Shown piece after piece: positions 19,092 through 28,293 of a DNA stretch of 64,000 nt. The position numbers were made by a program, and so were the translations under genes. The stretch covers positions 2,418,001-2,482,000 of the forward strand of contig NC_015740.1 in assembly GCF_000219605.1 (NCBI RefSeq). The letters run 5' to 3'. Below the pieces are notes generated by a model. It was not told the origin of the DNA and ran no database searches. It saw only the letters and a list, made by a program, of their open reading frames with translations. Position 1 is the first letter of the stretch. Each line of letters starts with the position of its first letter. Source of the DNA: Stutzerimonas stutzeri (GTDB lineage: Bacteria; Pseudomonadota; Gammaproteobacteria; Pseudomonadales; Pseudomonadaceae).

Positions 19092-19132
19092 ATGCTAGTT
19101 CAAACCGCCCCACTCGTCAATTTGACAAGTGG
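19092..19132 (-). promoter_or_regulatory. Promoter and operator of the defence operon
   Basis: On the minus strand TTGACG (19115-19120) is 17 bases from TAGCAT (19092-19097), a good sigma-70 promoter with a predicted start about 25 bases before the WYL ATG. A 23-bp inverted repeat at 19110-19132, arms CCACTCGTCAA and TTGACAAGTGG with one central base and one mismatched pair, covers the -35 box. A dimeric repressor bound there would block transcription. Confidence 0.7.
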
Positions 19133-19219
19133 ATTGGCAAAGAGAATTGCTCTCCCCCGTATGGCCCATTCGTCGGTCTGAGTTAATGGCTGCAAAGGTC
19201 AAGTAGCATTGCCATTCAC

Positions 19220-19587
19220 TTATCCGCGACGAGCACGGTTCAGAGCCCCCTTACGCAGGCAACGCGCCCCTGCAGGCTTCAAGCGCAGGTGCTGATCGTC
19301 CTTGACCAGGTACTTCATCGCGAAGTGCGTATGGGGCCGTCTCGACTGATCCTCCCTCTGGATCAGGCCGATGCCGCACTCGTCACCATACCCTTCCTTG
19401 TCATGGTTGCAGCTGTGGGCATAGCCCTGACCACGCGTGACCCCCTCCCATAGCTCACTGATCTCAATCGCCTTCCAGACATCCCGGCATACCTGGTTGC
19501 CATTGAAGTAGTAGGCTGCATGGATGTGGTAGCCGCTGCCATCATTGCGATCGCCCTGCTCCACTGAGTACGTGTAGCCGATGAGGT
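19220..19587 (-). pseudogene. 3' part of a Gp2/YagK-YfjJ-type gene split by IS21
   Basis: The C-terminal ~120 residues of a Gp2-like protein. It keeps the HxH motif (GYHIHAAYYFNGN) and the Tyr-Leu-Val-Lys motif (KYLVKDDQH) with a basic tail. Removing the IS21 element and one copy of ATGAGGT joins it in frame to the 5' part at 22208-22818, giving 'FEHL' followed by 'IGYTYSVEQG' and an intact protein of about 323 residues. It is therefore a recent disruption with no other decay seen. Distinct in sequence from the Gp2-like protein at 247-1350. Confidence 0.85.
19581..19587. repeat. Target-site duplication of IS21, left copy
   Basis: ATGAGGT directly abuts the left end of the element and recurs immediately beyond the right end. 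Confidence 0.75.
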
Positions 19588-19683
19588 TGCGGATTCCACA
19601 CCATCCGGCCACCCAGTCCACGCTCATCTGGCCAGGCATTCCACGGCCATCTGGCCACCTGTTCCACGGCCATCCGGCCGGGC
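19588..19683. repeat. Left IS21 end: four tandem 23-bp repeats
   Basis: Units start at 19588 (terminal, 27 bp), 19615, 19638 and 19661. The shared core is TTCCACGGCCATCTGGCCA, inverted relative to the right end. Confidence 0.85.
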
Positions 19684-19715
19684 AGTCGGAGCGCAGCGAC
19701 GCAGGGGTTGCATTG

Positions 19716-20471
19716 TTAGTCTGAGGTGCCCGGTGTCGTCAATTTCTTCGTCTGTTTGCGCATCGATTCGCCCTTGAGGTTGATCCGATAAGCGTTGTGC
19801 ACCAGGCGGTCGAGGATGGCATCGGCCAGGGTCGGATCGCCGATCAGTTCGTGCCAGTTGTCCACGGGCATTTGGCTGGTCACGAGGGTCGAGCGCTGGC
19901 CGTAGCGGTCGTCCAGTAGCTCCAGCATGTCACGGCGCTGTTCAACGGTGAACGGGGCCAGACCCCAGTCATCAAGGATCAGCAGGTCGGTCTTGGCATA
20001 GCCGCTCATCAGCTTGGCGAAGCGCCCGTCGCCGTGGGCTAGGCCCAACTCTTCCAGCAGGCGTGGCAAGCGCAGGTAACGCACGCTGTAACCCTCTCGG
20101 CAGGCCTGGTGGGCCAGGGCGCAGGCCAGCCAGGTTTTACCCACGCCGGTGGGGCCGCCGATGATCAGGTTGAGGCCGTCGCGTAGCCACTGGCCGCCGC
20201 TCAGTTGCAGGATCAGCGCCTTATCCAGCCCGCGCGGGCTGCGGTAGTCGATGTCTTCGAGGCAGGCGTTGTGCTTGAGCCGGGCCTGGCGCAGGCGGCT
20301 GCTGAGGCGCTTGTCGTCGCGTTCGGTCAGTTCGCGGTCGACCAACAGGCCGAGGCGTTCCTCGAAGCTCAGGCTGTTGATGTCGGGGGTTTTCAGTTGC
20401 TCGGCGAGTGCCTTGAGCATGCCGGTCAGGCGCAGGGTCTGGAGCTTGTCCAGGGTCGGATGGGGCAGCAT
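19716..20471 (-). CDS. istB: IstB-like ATP-binding protein of IS21
   Basis: A 251-residue AAA+ helper of IS21 transposition. Walker A 'IIGGPTGVGKTWLA' and Walker B 'DLLILDDWGLAPF' are intact; the N-terminal 'LDKLQTLRLTGMLKALAEQL' is typical. The frame is open upstream to 21038 inside istA, but the ATG at 20471 gives the family's normal length and follows an AAGGA-type ribosome site. It loads and regulates the IstA transposase on target DNA. Confidence 0.96.
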   Translation of the reverse strand: MLPHPTLDKLQTLRLTGMLKALAEQLKTPDINSLSFEERLGLLVDRELTERDDKRLSSRLRQARLKHNACLEDIDYRSPRGLDKALILQLSGGQWLRDGLNLIIGGPTGVGKTWLACALAHQACREGYSVRYLRLPRLLEELGLAHGDGRFAKLMSGYAKTDLLILDDWGLAPFTVEQRRDMLELLDDRYGQRSTLVTSQMPVDNWHELIGDPTLADAILDRLVHNAYRINLKGESMRKQTKKLTTPGTSD

Positions 20472-20488
20472 GGTGGGATTCCTTGGGG

Positions 20489-22018
20489 TCAGTGGTAGTA
20501 GGCGGGGCCGCGCAGGTTGGCGTGGTCGTCCGGCAGCAGGGGCAGGTTGGCTTGAGCCAACGGCAGGTTTTCCAGCCCCTGGCGCAGGATCGATTCGAGG
20601 CTCTTGTAGCTGCACGCGCCGAGGCTGAGGGCGCGACGGCAGGCCAACTCCAAGCGCACTTCGCCATGGGTCTTGCCCAGGCGCAGGATGCCCAGGCAGG
20701 CCCGGTAGCCCTGCTGCGGATGGATGCGCCGTTCGAGGATGTGCCGGATCACGCCGGCCGTGTTCGGCCCGGTCTGCTCGGCCCAGCGGATCAGCCGCTG
20801 CGGCGTCCACTCGGCATGCTCGCGATGGCTCTTGGGCATGTGCTCGGCCTGCGTGCTGTGCCTGCCCTTGTGCATTGAGCGAAGGTGACTGGCCACCCGC
20901 TGATTGGCGTGGAAGCACTCCACCGTGCGCGCTGTCAGGCGTACTTCCAGTTGTTTCTTCACCAGTTGGTACGGCACCGAGTAGTAGTGCCCATCGACCT
21001 CGACGTGGTAGTCGATGTGCACCCGCGCCTTCTTCCACTCGGCGTAGACGTAGGGTTGCTCCGGCAGGGGGCGCAGCGCCGGACGATCCAGAGCTTCGAA
21101 GGCCGACTGCCGGGAGCCCGGCAGCTTGCGAAACGGTCGTCGGTTGAGCCGCTCCAGCAATAAGGCGATGGCGCTGTTGAGTTCATCCAGGGAGAAGAAC
21201 TGCCGATTCCTCAGCGCGGCGAGGATCCAGCGCTCGACCACCTGCACGCCGACCTCGGCCTTGGCCTTGTCGCGCGGTTTACGCGCCCGCGCCGGCACCA
21301 CCGCCACGCCATAGTGCTCGGCCAGATCGCGGTAGCTCGGGTTGATGTCCGGCTCGTAGCGATGGCTCTTACTCACCGCGCTGCGCAGGTTGTCCGGCAC
21401 CACGATCTCCGGCACGCCGCCGAGGAAGGCAAAGCAGCGGGTATGCGAGCCCAGCCAGTCCGGCAGCTGCTGCGACCAGGTGGCTTCGGCGAAGGTGTAG
21501 CTGGACGCACCGAGCACCGCGACGAACACCTGCGCCTGGCGGATCTCGCCGCTGTGGCGGTCGATCACCGGCACCGTCTGCCCGGCGTAGTCGACGAACA
21601 ACTTCTCGCCGACGCGGTGCTCCTGGCGCATCACCACGTCCAGCTTGCCCTGCCAGGCCCGGTAGTGCTCGCAGAACCAGCTGTACTGAAAGCCTTTCGG
21701 CTGGCTCAGGCGATACTCCTGCCAGAGCAGCGCCAAGGTCACGCCCGGCCGGCGTAGCTCGGCATGCACCCAAGACCAATCAGGCAGTGGCCGCTGCTCG
21801 CTGGGCACTGCCGGCGCCGGTGGGAACAGCTGCTGTTCCAGCTCGGAATCGGACAACGAACAGGGCCAACTGAGGCCGCTGGCGGCAAAGCGGTTGAGGT
21901 AATCGCCGACGGTGACACGACCGATCTGCACGCTGACCGCAATCTGGCGAGCCGATAGCCCGACCTCGAACTTGAGACGAAGTACTTCGCGAATCTTACG
22001 CATGGATAAACGCTCCAC
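20489..22018 (-). CDS. istA: IstA transposase of IS21
   Basis: A 509-residue DDE transposase. An N-terminal helix-turn-helix (GLSARQIAVSVQIGRVTVGDY) precedes the rve-type catalytic core: Asp in 'LFVDYAGQTVPV', Asp in 'EIVVPDNLRSAV' and Glu in 'DKAKAEVGVQVVERW'. The C-terminal beta domain begins 'HIDYHVEVDGHYYSVP'. It ends 17 bp before istB. Full length with no frameshift seen. Confidence 0.96.
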   Translation of the reverse strand: MERLSMRKIREVLRLKFEVGLSARQIAVSVQIGRVTVGDYLNRFAASGLSWPCSLSDSELEQQLFPPAPAVPSEQRPLPDWSWVHAELRRPGVTLALLWQEYRLSQPKGFQYSWFCEHYRAWQGKLDVVMRQEHRVGEKLFVDYAGQTVPVIDRHSGEIRQAQVFVAVLGASSYTFAEATWSQQLPDWLGSHTRCFAFLGGVPEIVVPDNLRSAVSKSHRYEPDINPSYRDLAEHYGVAVVPARARKPRDKAKAEVGVQVVERWILAALRNRQFFSLDELNSAIALLLERLNRRPFRKLPGSRQSAFEALDRPALRPLPEQPYVYAEWKKARVHIDYHVEVDGHYYSVPYQLVKKQLEVRLTARTVECFHANQRVASHLRSMHKGRHSTQAEHMPKSHREHAEWTPQRLIRWAEQTGPNTAGVIRHILERRIHPQQGYRACLGILRLGKTHGEVRLELACRRALSLGACSYKSLESILRQGLENLPLAQANLPLLPDDHANLRGPAYYH

Positions 22019-22089
22019 GACGACCTCTCTGCTTCGAAAAAGAGGTCGATGGTAGTGAAGAAATCCTGCGTAGCTGCCTACCCGGTTGG

Positions 22090-22207
22090 GTGGCCGGATG
22101 GCCGTGGAATCAGTGGTCGGATACGCGTGGAATGGGTGGCCGGATCACCGTGGAATCGGTGGTCAGATGCTCATGGAATGGGTGGCCAGATGACCGTGGA
22201 ATCCGCA
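22090..22207. repeat. Right IS21 end: five tandem 23-bp repeats
   Basis: Units start at 22090, 22113, 22136, 22159 and 22182; the last includes the terminus CCGCA. The common core is GTGGCCGGATCACCGTGGAA, alternating GTGGCC and GTGGTC. Confidence 0.85.
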
Positions 22208-22214
22208 ATGAGGT
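22208..22214. repeat. Target-site duplication of IS21, right copy
   Basis: Second copy of ATGAGGT, adjoining the right element end. Confidence 0.75.
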
Positions 22215-22818
22215 GCTCGAATATCGGTTGACGGCTGTGTTTATCGATCAAATCATCCAGGTGCTCGAATACCTGCTCGACTCGCAGCCTGGCCTGAGCC
22301 TCAGGGCGGTAATACAAGTCCAGTCTGATGACCGTAGTGCGGGAGTAAAGGCTCATCACTGCATCCGTGTACGCGATGATCTCCGTCGCTTGCTTGCGTG
22401 CCTCATAGGCTCGATCTCCAGCTTTGCGCTGATACCGACGCTGACGGGTCAACTCACGGATCCGTTCGGTCAGGACGTTCATGCTCTGTTGATGACTGAG
22501 CCAGTACGTACCCGTCTCGCTCATGCAGACAGGGCCATTGGGTGAACGCTGGAGGCCGATGTATTCCCATGCCTCCCTGAACGCTAACAGGTGCTCGCTG
22601 TAGTCGTATGGCACCCGATCATCGAACAGGTTGTACATCTGCTGCACGTTGGTGAAGTACCGGGAGAGTCTGGTCTGCTCGACCTGCTCATAGCCTGACC
22701 GTTTGTGCGTGATCCGATATGCGGGTGTATCGCTGCGCTCGATAGCCTGGACGAGTGATTCGATCTGCAGGGCTATGTCGGACTGTGAGAGGTGGGTGTT
22801 GTGCTTGCGGTTGTTCAT
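22208..22818 (-). pseudogene. 5' part of the Gp2/YagK-YfjJ-type gene split by IS21
   Basis: The first 203 residues of the interrupted protein (MNNRKHNTHLSQSDIALQ onward), including the 'TTVIRLDLYYRPEAQ' strand that precedes the HxH region in this family. The open frame runs on into the IS21 end and stops after 11 or 12 foreign codons. The missing metal-binding and Tyr motifs are at 19220-19587. The truncated product should be inactive as a nicking enzyme. Confidence 0.85.
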
Positions 22819-23115
22819 GGCTGAGTACCTGGTTGGTTATGTCGCATACCAGGTACGTGGTCTGTTTCTTTTTACTGGTCGTCTTACCCTCTTGTAGTAG
22901 TCAGTGGTGATGGGGAGTGATGGTTACTATTGATTAGGTAGAGTAGATAGTTAATAGCTATATCAATAGATGCATCCCTGCCCATAACCGACCGTCCCGA
23001 TCAGGCCGGGCAATGGGGAGCAACATTGCCAAGCCTGTCGAGAGAAATTCCGCATTGAGCTTTGGGAGAGTTAACTGAGTGGCGCTCCGGCTTAGCAGAG
23101 CCTCAAGATGGCCTA

Positions 23116-23175
23116 AACGGTGACGAGGCCGACGTGGAAAAATCAGATTAGGGCTAACGGTGACCCAACGGTGAC
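23116..23175. repeat. Three direct repeats AACGGTGAC near the island junction
   Basis: Copies at 23116-23124, 23156-23164 and 23167-23175. Short direct repeats beside a tRNA attachment site resemble integrase arm-type or excisionase sites, but no integrase is visible to match them to. Confidence 0.4.
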
Positions 23176-23219
23176 CAAAACGCAGAACTCTGGGCGGGGG
23201 GAGAAAACCATCAGGCATA

Positions 23220-23254
23220 AAAAAATCCAGTCACCGCTAAGTGACTGGATTTTC
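23220..23254 (-). terminator. Rho-independent terminator of tRNA-Pro(GGG)
   Basis: AATCCAGTCAC and GTGACTGGATT pair perfectly around CGCTAA. On the minus strand the stem is followed by a run of seven T. It lies just past the tRNA 3' end. Confidence 0.8.
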
Positions 23255-23264
23255 TAGGGTTTTT

Positions 23265-23342
<78 letters not shown>

Positions 23343-23425
23343 CGAATGCTGTCAGCACTGCTGAAAGCGGATCGAACTATACATTAAGCATCTGAAAATG
23401 TGAAAGTTTTTTAGAGCCAAGGAAG

Positions 23426-23782
23426 CTATTTCCTCAGAACCTGCAGCACTTCCTCAAGCTCCGAAATCATCTGCCGAATCAGCTGCTTGTATTGGGTGGT
23501 GTCGTCGCGCGCTTCATCACCGGACATGCGCTGCCTGGCGCCTCCGATGGTGAAACCCTGATCGTAGAGAAGCGCGCGAATCTGACGGATCATCAACACA
23601 TCTTGCCGCTGATAGTAGCGCCTGTTACCACGACGCTTCACCGGGTTCAGCTGAGGAAACTCCTGCTCCCAGTAACGCAGCACATGGGGTTTCACCGCGC
23701 AGAGTTCGCTGACCTCACCAATGGTGAAATAGCGCTTGCCCGGAATGGCAGGAAGCTCGTCGTTATGGCTTGGTTCCAGCAT
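23426..23782 (-). CDS. MerR-family transcriptional regulator next to ihfA
   Basis: A 118-residue regulator with an N-terminal MerR helix-turn-helix ('[19 protein letters not shown]' then '[20 protein letters not shown]') and a C-terminal helix likely to dimerise ([18 protein letters not shown]). It lacks the cysteines of metal-sensing MerR proteins. It overlaps the end of ihfA by 20 bases and is the last gene of the rplT-pheST-ihfA cluster, a position conserved in pseudomonads. Target genes unknown. Confidence 0.93.
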   Translation of the reverse strand: MLEPSHNDELPAIPGKRYFTIGEVSELCAVKPHVLRYWEQEFPQLNPVKRRGNRRYYQRQDVLMIRQIRALLYDQGFTIGGARQRMSGDEARDDTTQYKQLIRQMISELEEVLQVLRK

Positions 23783-24065
23783 AGGCCTCGACTCTCGCTT
23801 TGAGTTTCTGCCCAGGACGGAACGTCACCACACGACGCGCCGTGATAGGAATTTCCTCACCCGTCTTCGGATTACGACCTGGGCGCTGACGTTTATCGCG
23901 CAAGTCGAAGTTGCCGAAGCCGGACAACTTGACCTGTTCGTTGTGCTCGAGCGCCTGTCGGATTTCCTCGAAAAACAGCTCGACCAGTTCCTTGGCCTCG
24001 CGCTTATTCAAGCCCAGCTCTTCATAAAGACGTTCCGCCATTTCAGCTTTCGTCAGAGCCCCCAT
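23763..24065 (-). CDS. ihfA: Integration host factor subunit alpha
   Basis: A 100-residue HU/IHF-family protein: '[20 protein letters not shown]' start, '[19 protein letters not shown]' and the beta-arm '[20 protein letters not shown]'. With IhfB it bends DNA at specific sites in replication, recombination and transcription. It starts three bases after the pheT stop, showing co-translation within the pheST-ihfA operon. Confidence 0.98.
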   Translation of the reverse strand: MGALTKAEMAERLYEELGLNKREAKELVELFFEEIRQALEHNEQVKLSGFGNFDLRDKRQRPGRNPKTGEEIPITARRVVTFRPGQKLKARVEAYAGTKP

Positions 24066-24068
24066 ACG

Positions 24069-26447
24069 CTATTTCCTTAACGTGGCATTGAACCTTTCTT
24101 CCAGGGAGGTGAGGATTTTCTGCATTACGTCGTTCACCTCATCGTCGTTTAGAGTGCGCGATGGGTGCTGCCAGGTCAAGCCGACTGCCACACTTTTGCT
24201 AAGAGGATCAATACCTTTCCCCTGATAGACATCAAATAGCTTGAGGTCCGTCAGATTCTCGCCCGCGCCACCGCGAATGCAGTCAAGGATTGCCTGCGCG
24301 GCGACGTCACGATTGACGAGGACCGCAAGGTCACGCCGCACCTCAGGAAAGCGCGACAGCTCGGAGAACTGCGGCATGCGGCCGTCTGCGATCTCGGAAA
24401 GCTTCAGCTCGAACAGGTATACCGACTGATCGATCCCCAGCGTACCTGCCAGTTCGGGATGCAGACTTCCAACAAAGCCGACCAGCCGGCCATCGCGCTC
24501 GATCCGAGCAGTTTGACCGGGATGCAAGGCGGGATGTTCACCAGGAACGAATCGATAGGCGCCGCCGTTCCCAGCGAATGCGAGCAGCGCTTCGACATCA
24601 GCCTTGACGTCGAAGAAATCCACCGCTTCGCGGGCGTTCGCCCAGCCTTCAGGCTCGCGGCTACCTGTCACCACACCTGCCAGCATGGCTTCCTGCTCGA
24701 GCGCTGGCAGCTGACCGACAAAGCGCAGCCCTGCTTCGAACAGGCGCACACGCGATTGCTGGCGATTGAGGTTGTATTGCAGCGCCTTCACCAATCCCGG
24801 CCAAAGCGAGGCGCGCATTGCCGCCATATCTGCGGAAATCGGGTTGGCCAGTTCCAGTGGTTTCATGCCCGGGCTGAACAGCTCAAAGAGCTTGGGGTCG
24901 ATGAAGCTGTAAGTGATCGCTTCCTGATAACCACGAGCCACCAGCAAACGACGCAACAACGGCAACTCTGCGCGCGCTTCCGGCTTCGCCTCAGGCGCGA
25001 GACGAGCCTGCGGGTACCGCACCGGCAAGCGATCATAGCCGTATAGGCGGCCCAACTCTTCGATCAGGTCGATTTCAAGACTGATGTCGAAACGATGACT
25101 TGGAACGGAGACTTGCCAGCGCCCTTCACCCTCGCCCACCACAACAAGACCCAGCGATGTCAGCAGGCGGACCACTTCGGTATCGTCCAGCTCCAACCCA
25201 AGCATCTGGGTAATACGCTCGGCGCGGAGGGTTACAGGTGCAATATTTGGAAGATCGCGTTCGCTGACGACCTCGACGATGGGACCCGCCTTCCCGCCGA
25301 CGATATCGAGCAGCAAGCTGGTCGCCCGCTCCATCGCCTGCCGCGGAAGTTGCGAGTCGACACCCCGCTCGTAGCGATGCGAAGCGTCCGTATGTAGACC
25401 GTAGGAGCGTGCTTTGCCGGCCAGCGCAATCGTGTCGAAGAACGCACTCTCGAGAAAGATGCTGCGGGTGGAAGCGCTGACACCGCTATGCTCGCCTCCC
25501 ATCACGCCGGCGATGGCGAGTGGCCGCTCATGATCCGCAATGATCAGCGTATCGCTGCGCAAGGAGACTTCCTGGCCATCCAGCAGAACCAGCTTTTCGC
25601 CTTCTTCAGCCATACGAACCCGGATGCCGCCCTTGACTTCATCCAGATCAAACGCGTGCAGCGGCTGGCCCAGCTCGAGCATCACATAGTTAGTGACATC
25701 AACAACCGCGTCGATACTGCGAATATCGGAACGGCGCAGGCGCTCCACTATCCAGAGTGGCGTCGGGCGTGTCAGATCGACATTGTGGATCACTCTCCCG
25801 AGGTAGCGCGGACAAGCCTTCGGCGCCAACACCTCGACCGGGCGTACATCTTCATGGGCGACACTGGCCACGCCGACTTCCACCGGACGCACTTCGGCAC
25901 CATAGATGGCACCGACTTCCCGAGCCAAACCAGCTAGAGAGAGGCAATCGCCACGATTGGGTGTCAGACCGATCTCGATAGACACATCATCGAGCCCGAG
26001 ATACTCGCGCAGATCTGTACCAACCGGCGCATCGGCGGCGAGTTCCATCAGGCCGCTGTCGTCGCCTCCGACCTGCAACTCGGTTTCCGAGCAAAGCATG
26101 CCGTTGGACTCGACGCCCCGCAGCTTGGCCTTCTTGATCTTGAAATCGCCGGGCAGTTGGGCGCCGAGCATGGCGAACGGAATCTTCAGGCCCGGGCGCA
26201 CATTGGGCGCGCCGCAGACCACCTGGAAGGCCTCGCTACCGTTGCTGACCTGGCAGACACGCAGCTTGTCGGCGTCGGGATGCTGCTCGGTCGCCAGCAC
26301 TTCGCCCACGACCACGCCACTGAACGCGCCGGCAACCGGCGTGACCGCATCGACCTCGAGGCCGACCATCGACAGACGAGCGACCAGCTCCTCACGGGAA
26401 ACCTGCGGATTGACCCAGCTCCGCAGCCATTGTTCACTGAATTTCAT
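24069..26447 (-). CDS. pheT: Phenylalanine-tRNA ligase beta subunit
   Basis: A 792-residue beta chain of the alpha2-beta2 synthetase. Domains in order: N-terminal tRNA-binding OB fold (about 40-150), B3/B4 editing domain (about 210-390), B5 domain (about 400-480), synthetase-like core, and the C-terminal ferredoxin-like anticodon-binding domain (from about 695, 'SELSRFPEVRRDLAVLVN'). It charges tRNA-Phe and edits mischarged tyrosine. It lies 31 bp after pheS; full length. Confidence 0.98.
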   Translation of the reverse strand: MKFSEQWLRSWVNPQVSREELVARLSMVGLEVDAVTPVAGAFSGVVVGEVLATEQHPDADKLRVCQVSNGSEAFQVVCGAPNVRPGLKIPFAMLGAQLPGDFKIKKAKLRGVESNGMLCSETELQVGGDDSGLMELAADAPVGTDLREYLGLDDVSIEIGLTPNRGDCLSLAGLAREVGAIYGAEVRPVEVGVASVAHEDVRPVEVLAPKACPRYLGRVIHNVDLTRPTPLWIVERLRRSDIRSIDAVVDVTNYVMLELGQPLHAFDLDEVKGGIRVRMAEEGEKLVLLDGQEVSLRSDTLIIADHERPLAIAGVMGGEHSGVSASTRSIFLESAFFDTIALAGKARSYGLHTDASHRYERGVDSQLPRQAMERATSLLLDIVGGKAGPIVEVVSERDLPNIAPVTLRAERITQMLGLELDDTEVVRLLTSLGLVVVGEGEGRWQVSVPSHRFDISLEIDLIEELGRLYGYDRLPVRYPQARLAPEAKPEARAELPLLRRLLVARGYQEAITYSFIDPKLFELFSPGMKPLELANPISADMAAMRASLWPGLVKALQYNLNRQQSRVRLFEAGLRFVGQLPALEQEAMLAGVVTGSREPEGWANAREAVDFFDVKADVEALLAFAGNGGAYRFVPGEHPALHPGQTARIERDGRLVGFVGSLHPELAGTLGIDQSVYLFELKLSEIADGRMPQFSELSRFPEVRRDLAVLVNRDVAAQAILDCIRGGAGENLTDLKLFDVYQGKGIDPLSKSVAVGLTWQHPSRTLNDDEVNDVMQKILTSLEERFNATLRK

Positions 26448-26478
26448 GCTGTTCTCCTGGAAAGTACTGGGTCATGCC

Positions 26479-27611
<1,133 letters not shown>

Positions 27612-27655
27612 ATCGATGACTTGCAACGAATCCGAGGATCCGTGATTGCCGGGGC

Positions 27656-28012
27656 TTAAGCCAGAGAAGCTTTGGCTTTCTCGACAATCGCAGCAAAGGC
27701 TGCTTTTTCGTTCACTGCCAGATCGGCCAGAACCTTGCGATCGATCTCGATGGCCGCCTTCTTCAGACCGGCGATCAGACGGCTGTAGGACAGACCGTTG
27801 ACACGAGCACCAGCATTGATACGGGCGATCCACAGAGCGCGGAACTGACGCTTGCGCTGACGGCGGTCACGGTAGGCGTATTGGCCAGCCTTGATTACCG
27901 CCTGCTTGGCAACGCGGAATACGCGCGAACGCGCACCGTAGTAGCCTTTGGCGAGTTTCAGAATTTTCTTGTGACGGCGACGGGCAACGACGCCACGCTT
28001 AACACGAGCCAT
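27656..28012 (-). CDS. rplT: 50S ribosomal protein L20
   Basis: A 118-residue basic protein with the L20 signature ([40 protein letters not shown]). It binds 23S rRNA early in large-subunit assembly and, in E. coli, represses rpmI-rplT translation. It lies 27 bp after rpmI. Confidence 0.99.
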   Translation of the reverse strand: MARVKRGVVARRRHKKILKLAKGYYGARSRVFRVAKQAVIKAGQYAYRDRRQRKRQFRALWIARINAGARVNGLSYSRLIAGLKKAAIEIDRKVLADLAVNEKAAFAAIVEKAKASLA

Positions 28013-28039
28013 GAGTTATTCCTCTGAGTCTTGACCGGA

Positions 28040-28234
28040 TCAACGAACGCGCAGCATGCGCTCCACTTTTGCAACGTCGGACGGATGCACTTGCGAGCAA
28101 CCGCGCAGCTGACGCTTACGCTTGGTGGTCATCTTGGTCAGGATGTGGCTCTTGAAAGCGTGCTTGTGCTTGAAGCCGTTAGCAGTCTTTTTGAAGCGCT
28201 TCGCAGCACCACTTTTGGTTTTCATCTTTGGCAT
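28040..28234 (-). CDS. rpmI: 50S ribosomal protein L35
   Basis: A 64-residue basic protein ([20 protein letters not shown] start). An upstream in-frame ATG at 28249 gives five extra residues not found in the family, so 28234 is preferred. Between infC and rplT, as in most gammaproteobacteria. Confidence 0.98.
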   Translation of the reverse strand: MPKMKTKSGAAKRFKKTANGFKHKHAFKSHILTKMTTKRKRQLRGCSQVHPSDVAKVERMLRVR

Positions 28235-28293
28235 GTTCGTACTCCGCATTCAATAACAACAGTTAACCATCAGGCCTGCCAGTGCCCGGGAGG

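Larger units (their letters stand above)
19588..22207 (-). mobile_element. Complete IS21-family insertion sequence
   Basis: A 2,620-bp element with inverted ends beginning TGCGGATTCCAC, each followed by tandem 23-bp repeats (four on the left, five on the right) that are likely transposase sites. It encodes istA and istB in the normal order and flanking ATGAGGT copies mark a 7-bp target duplication. It is inserted within a Gp2-like gene; both reading frames are intact, so it may be active. Confidence 0.93.
1..23264. mobile_element. Genomic island (right-hand portion) ending at tRNA-Pro(GGG)
   Basis: Everything left of the tRNA-Pro 3' end looks accessory: AlpA and YfjI regulators/replication proteins, two Gp2/YagK-YfjJ-type genes, YqaJ, RadC, VapBC, a defence operon and an IS21 element. 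Base composition switches repeatedly (about 35-45% GC at 1-3,400 and at 12,400-14,500, against about 60-65% nearby). Right of the tRNA the order is standard Pseudomonas housekeeping. The tRNA is on the minus strand, so its 3' end faces the island, as expected for tRNA-targeting integrases. No integrase and no second att copy are inside the window, so the left boundary is unknown and more than one element may be stacked here. Confidence 0.7.
22819..23264. other. 446-bp region without a convincing gene at the island edge
   Basis: An 86-codon minus-strand frame (22958-23218) has no ribosome site and no family resemblance; I do not call it. The region holds three AACGGTGAC repeats (see 23116-23175), the post-tRNA hairpin at 23220-23254, and an AT-rich stretch near 22,920-22,970 that may hold the promoter of the disrupted gene. 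Confidence 0.5.

Noticed and set aside
19716..21038. 440-codon version of istB
   Set aside because: The N-terminal extension runs inside istA in another frame; the 251-residue form has the family start and a ribosome site.
22090..22207. Regularly spaced repeats looking like a CRISPR array
   Set aside because: The 23-bp units are contiguous without spacers and form the end of an IS21 element with an inverted counterpart at the other end.
22958..23218. 86-codon minus-strand frame next to tRNA-Pro
   Set aside because: No ribosome site, no family resemblance, and it contains the direct repeats near the island junction.
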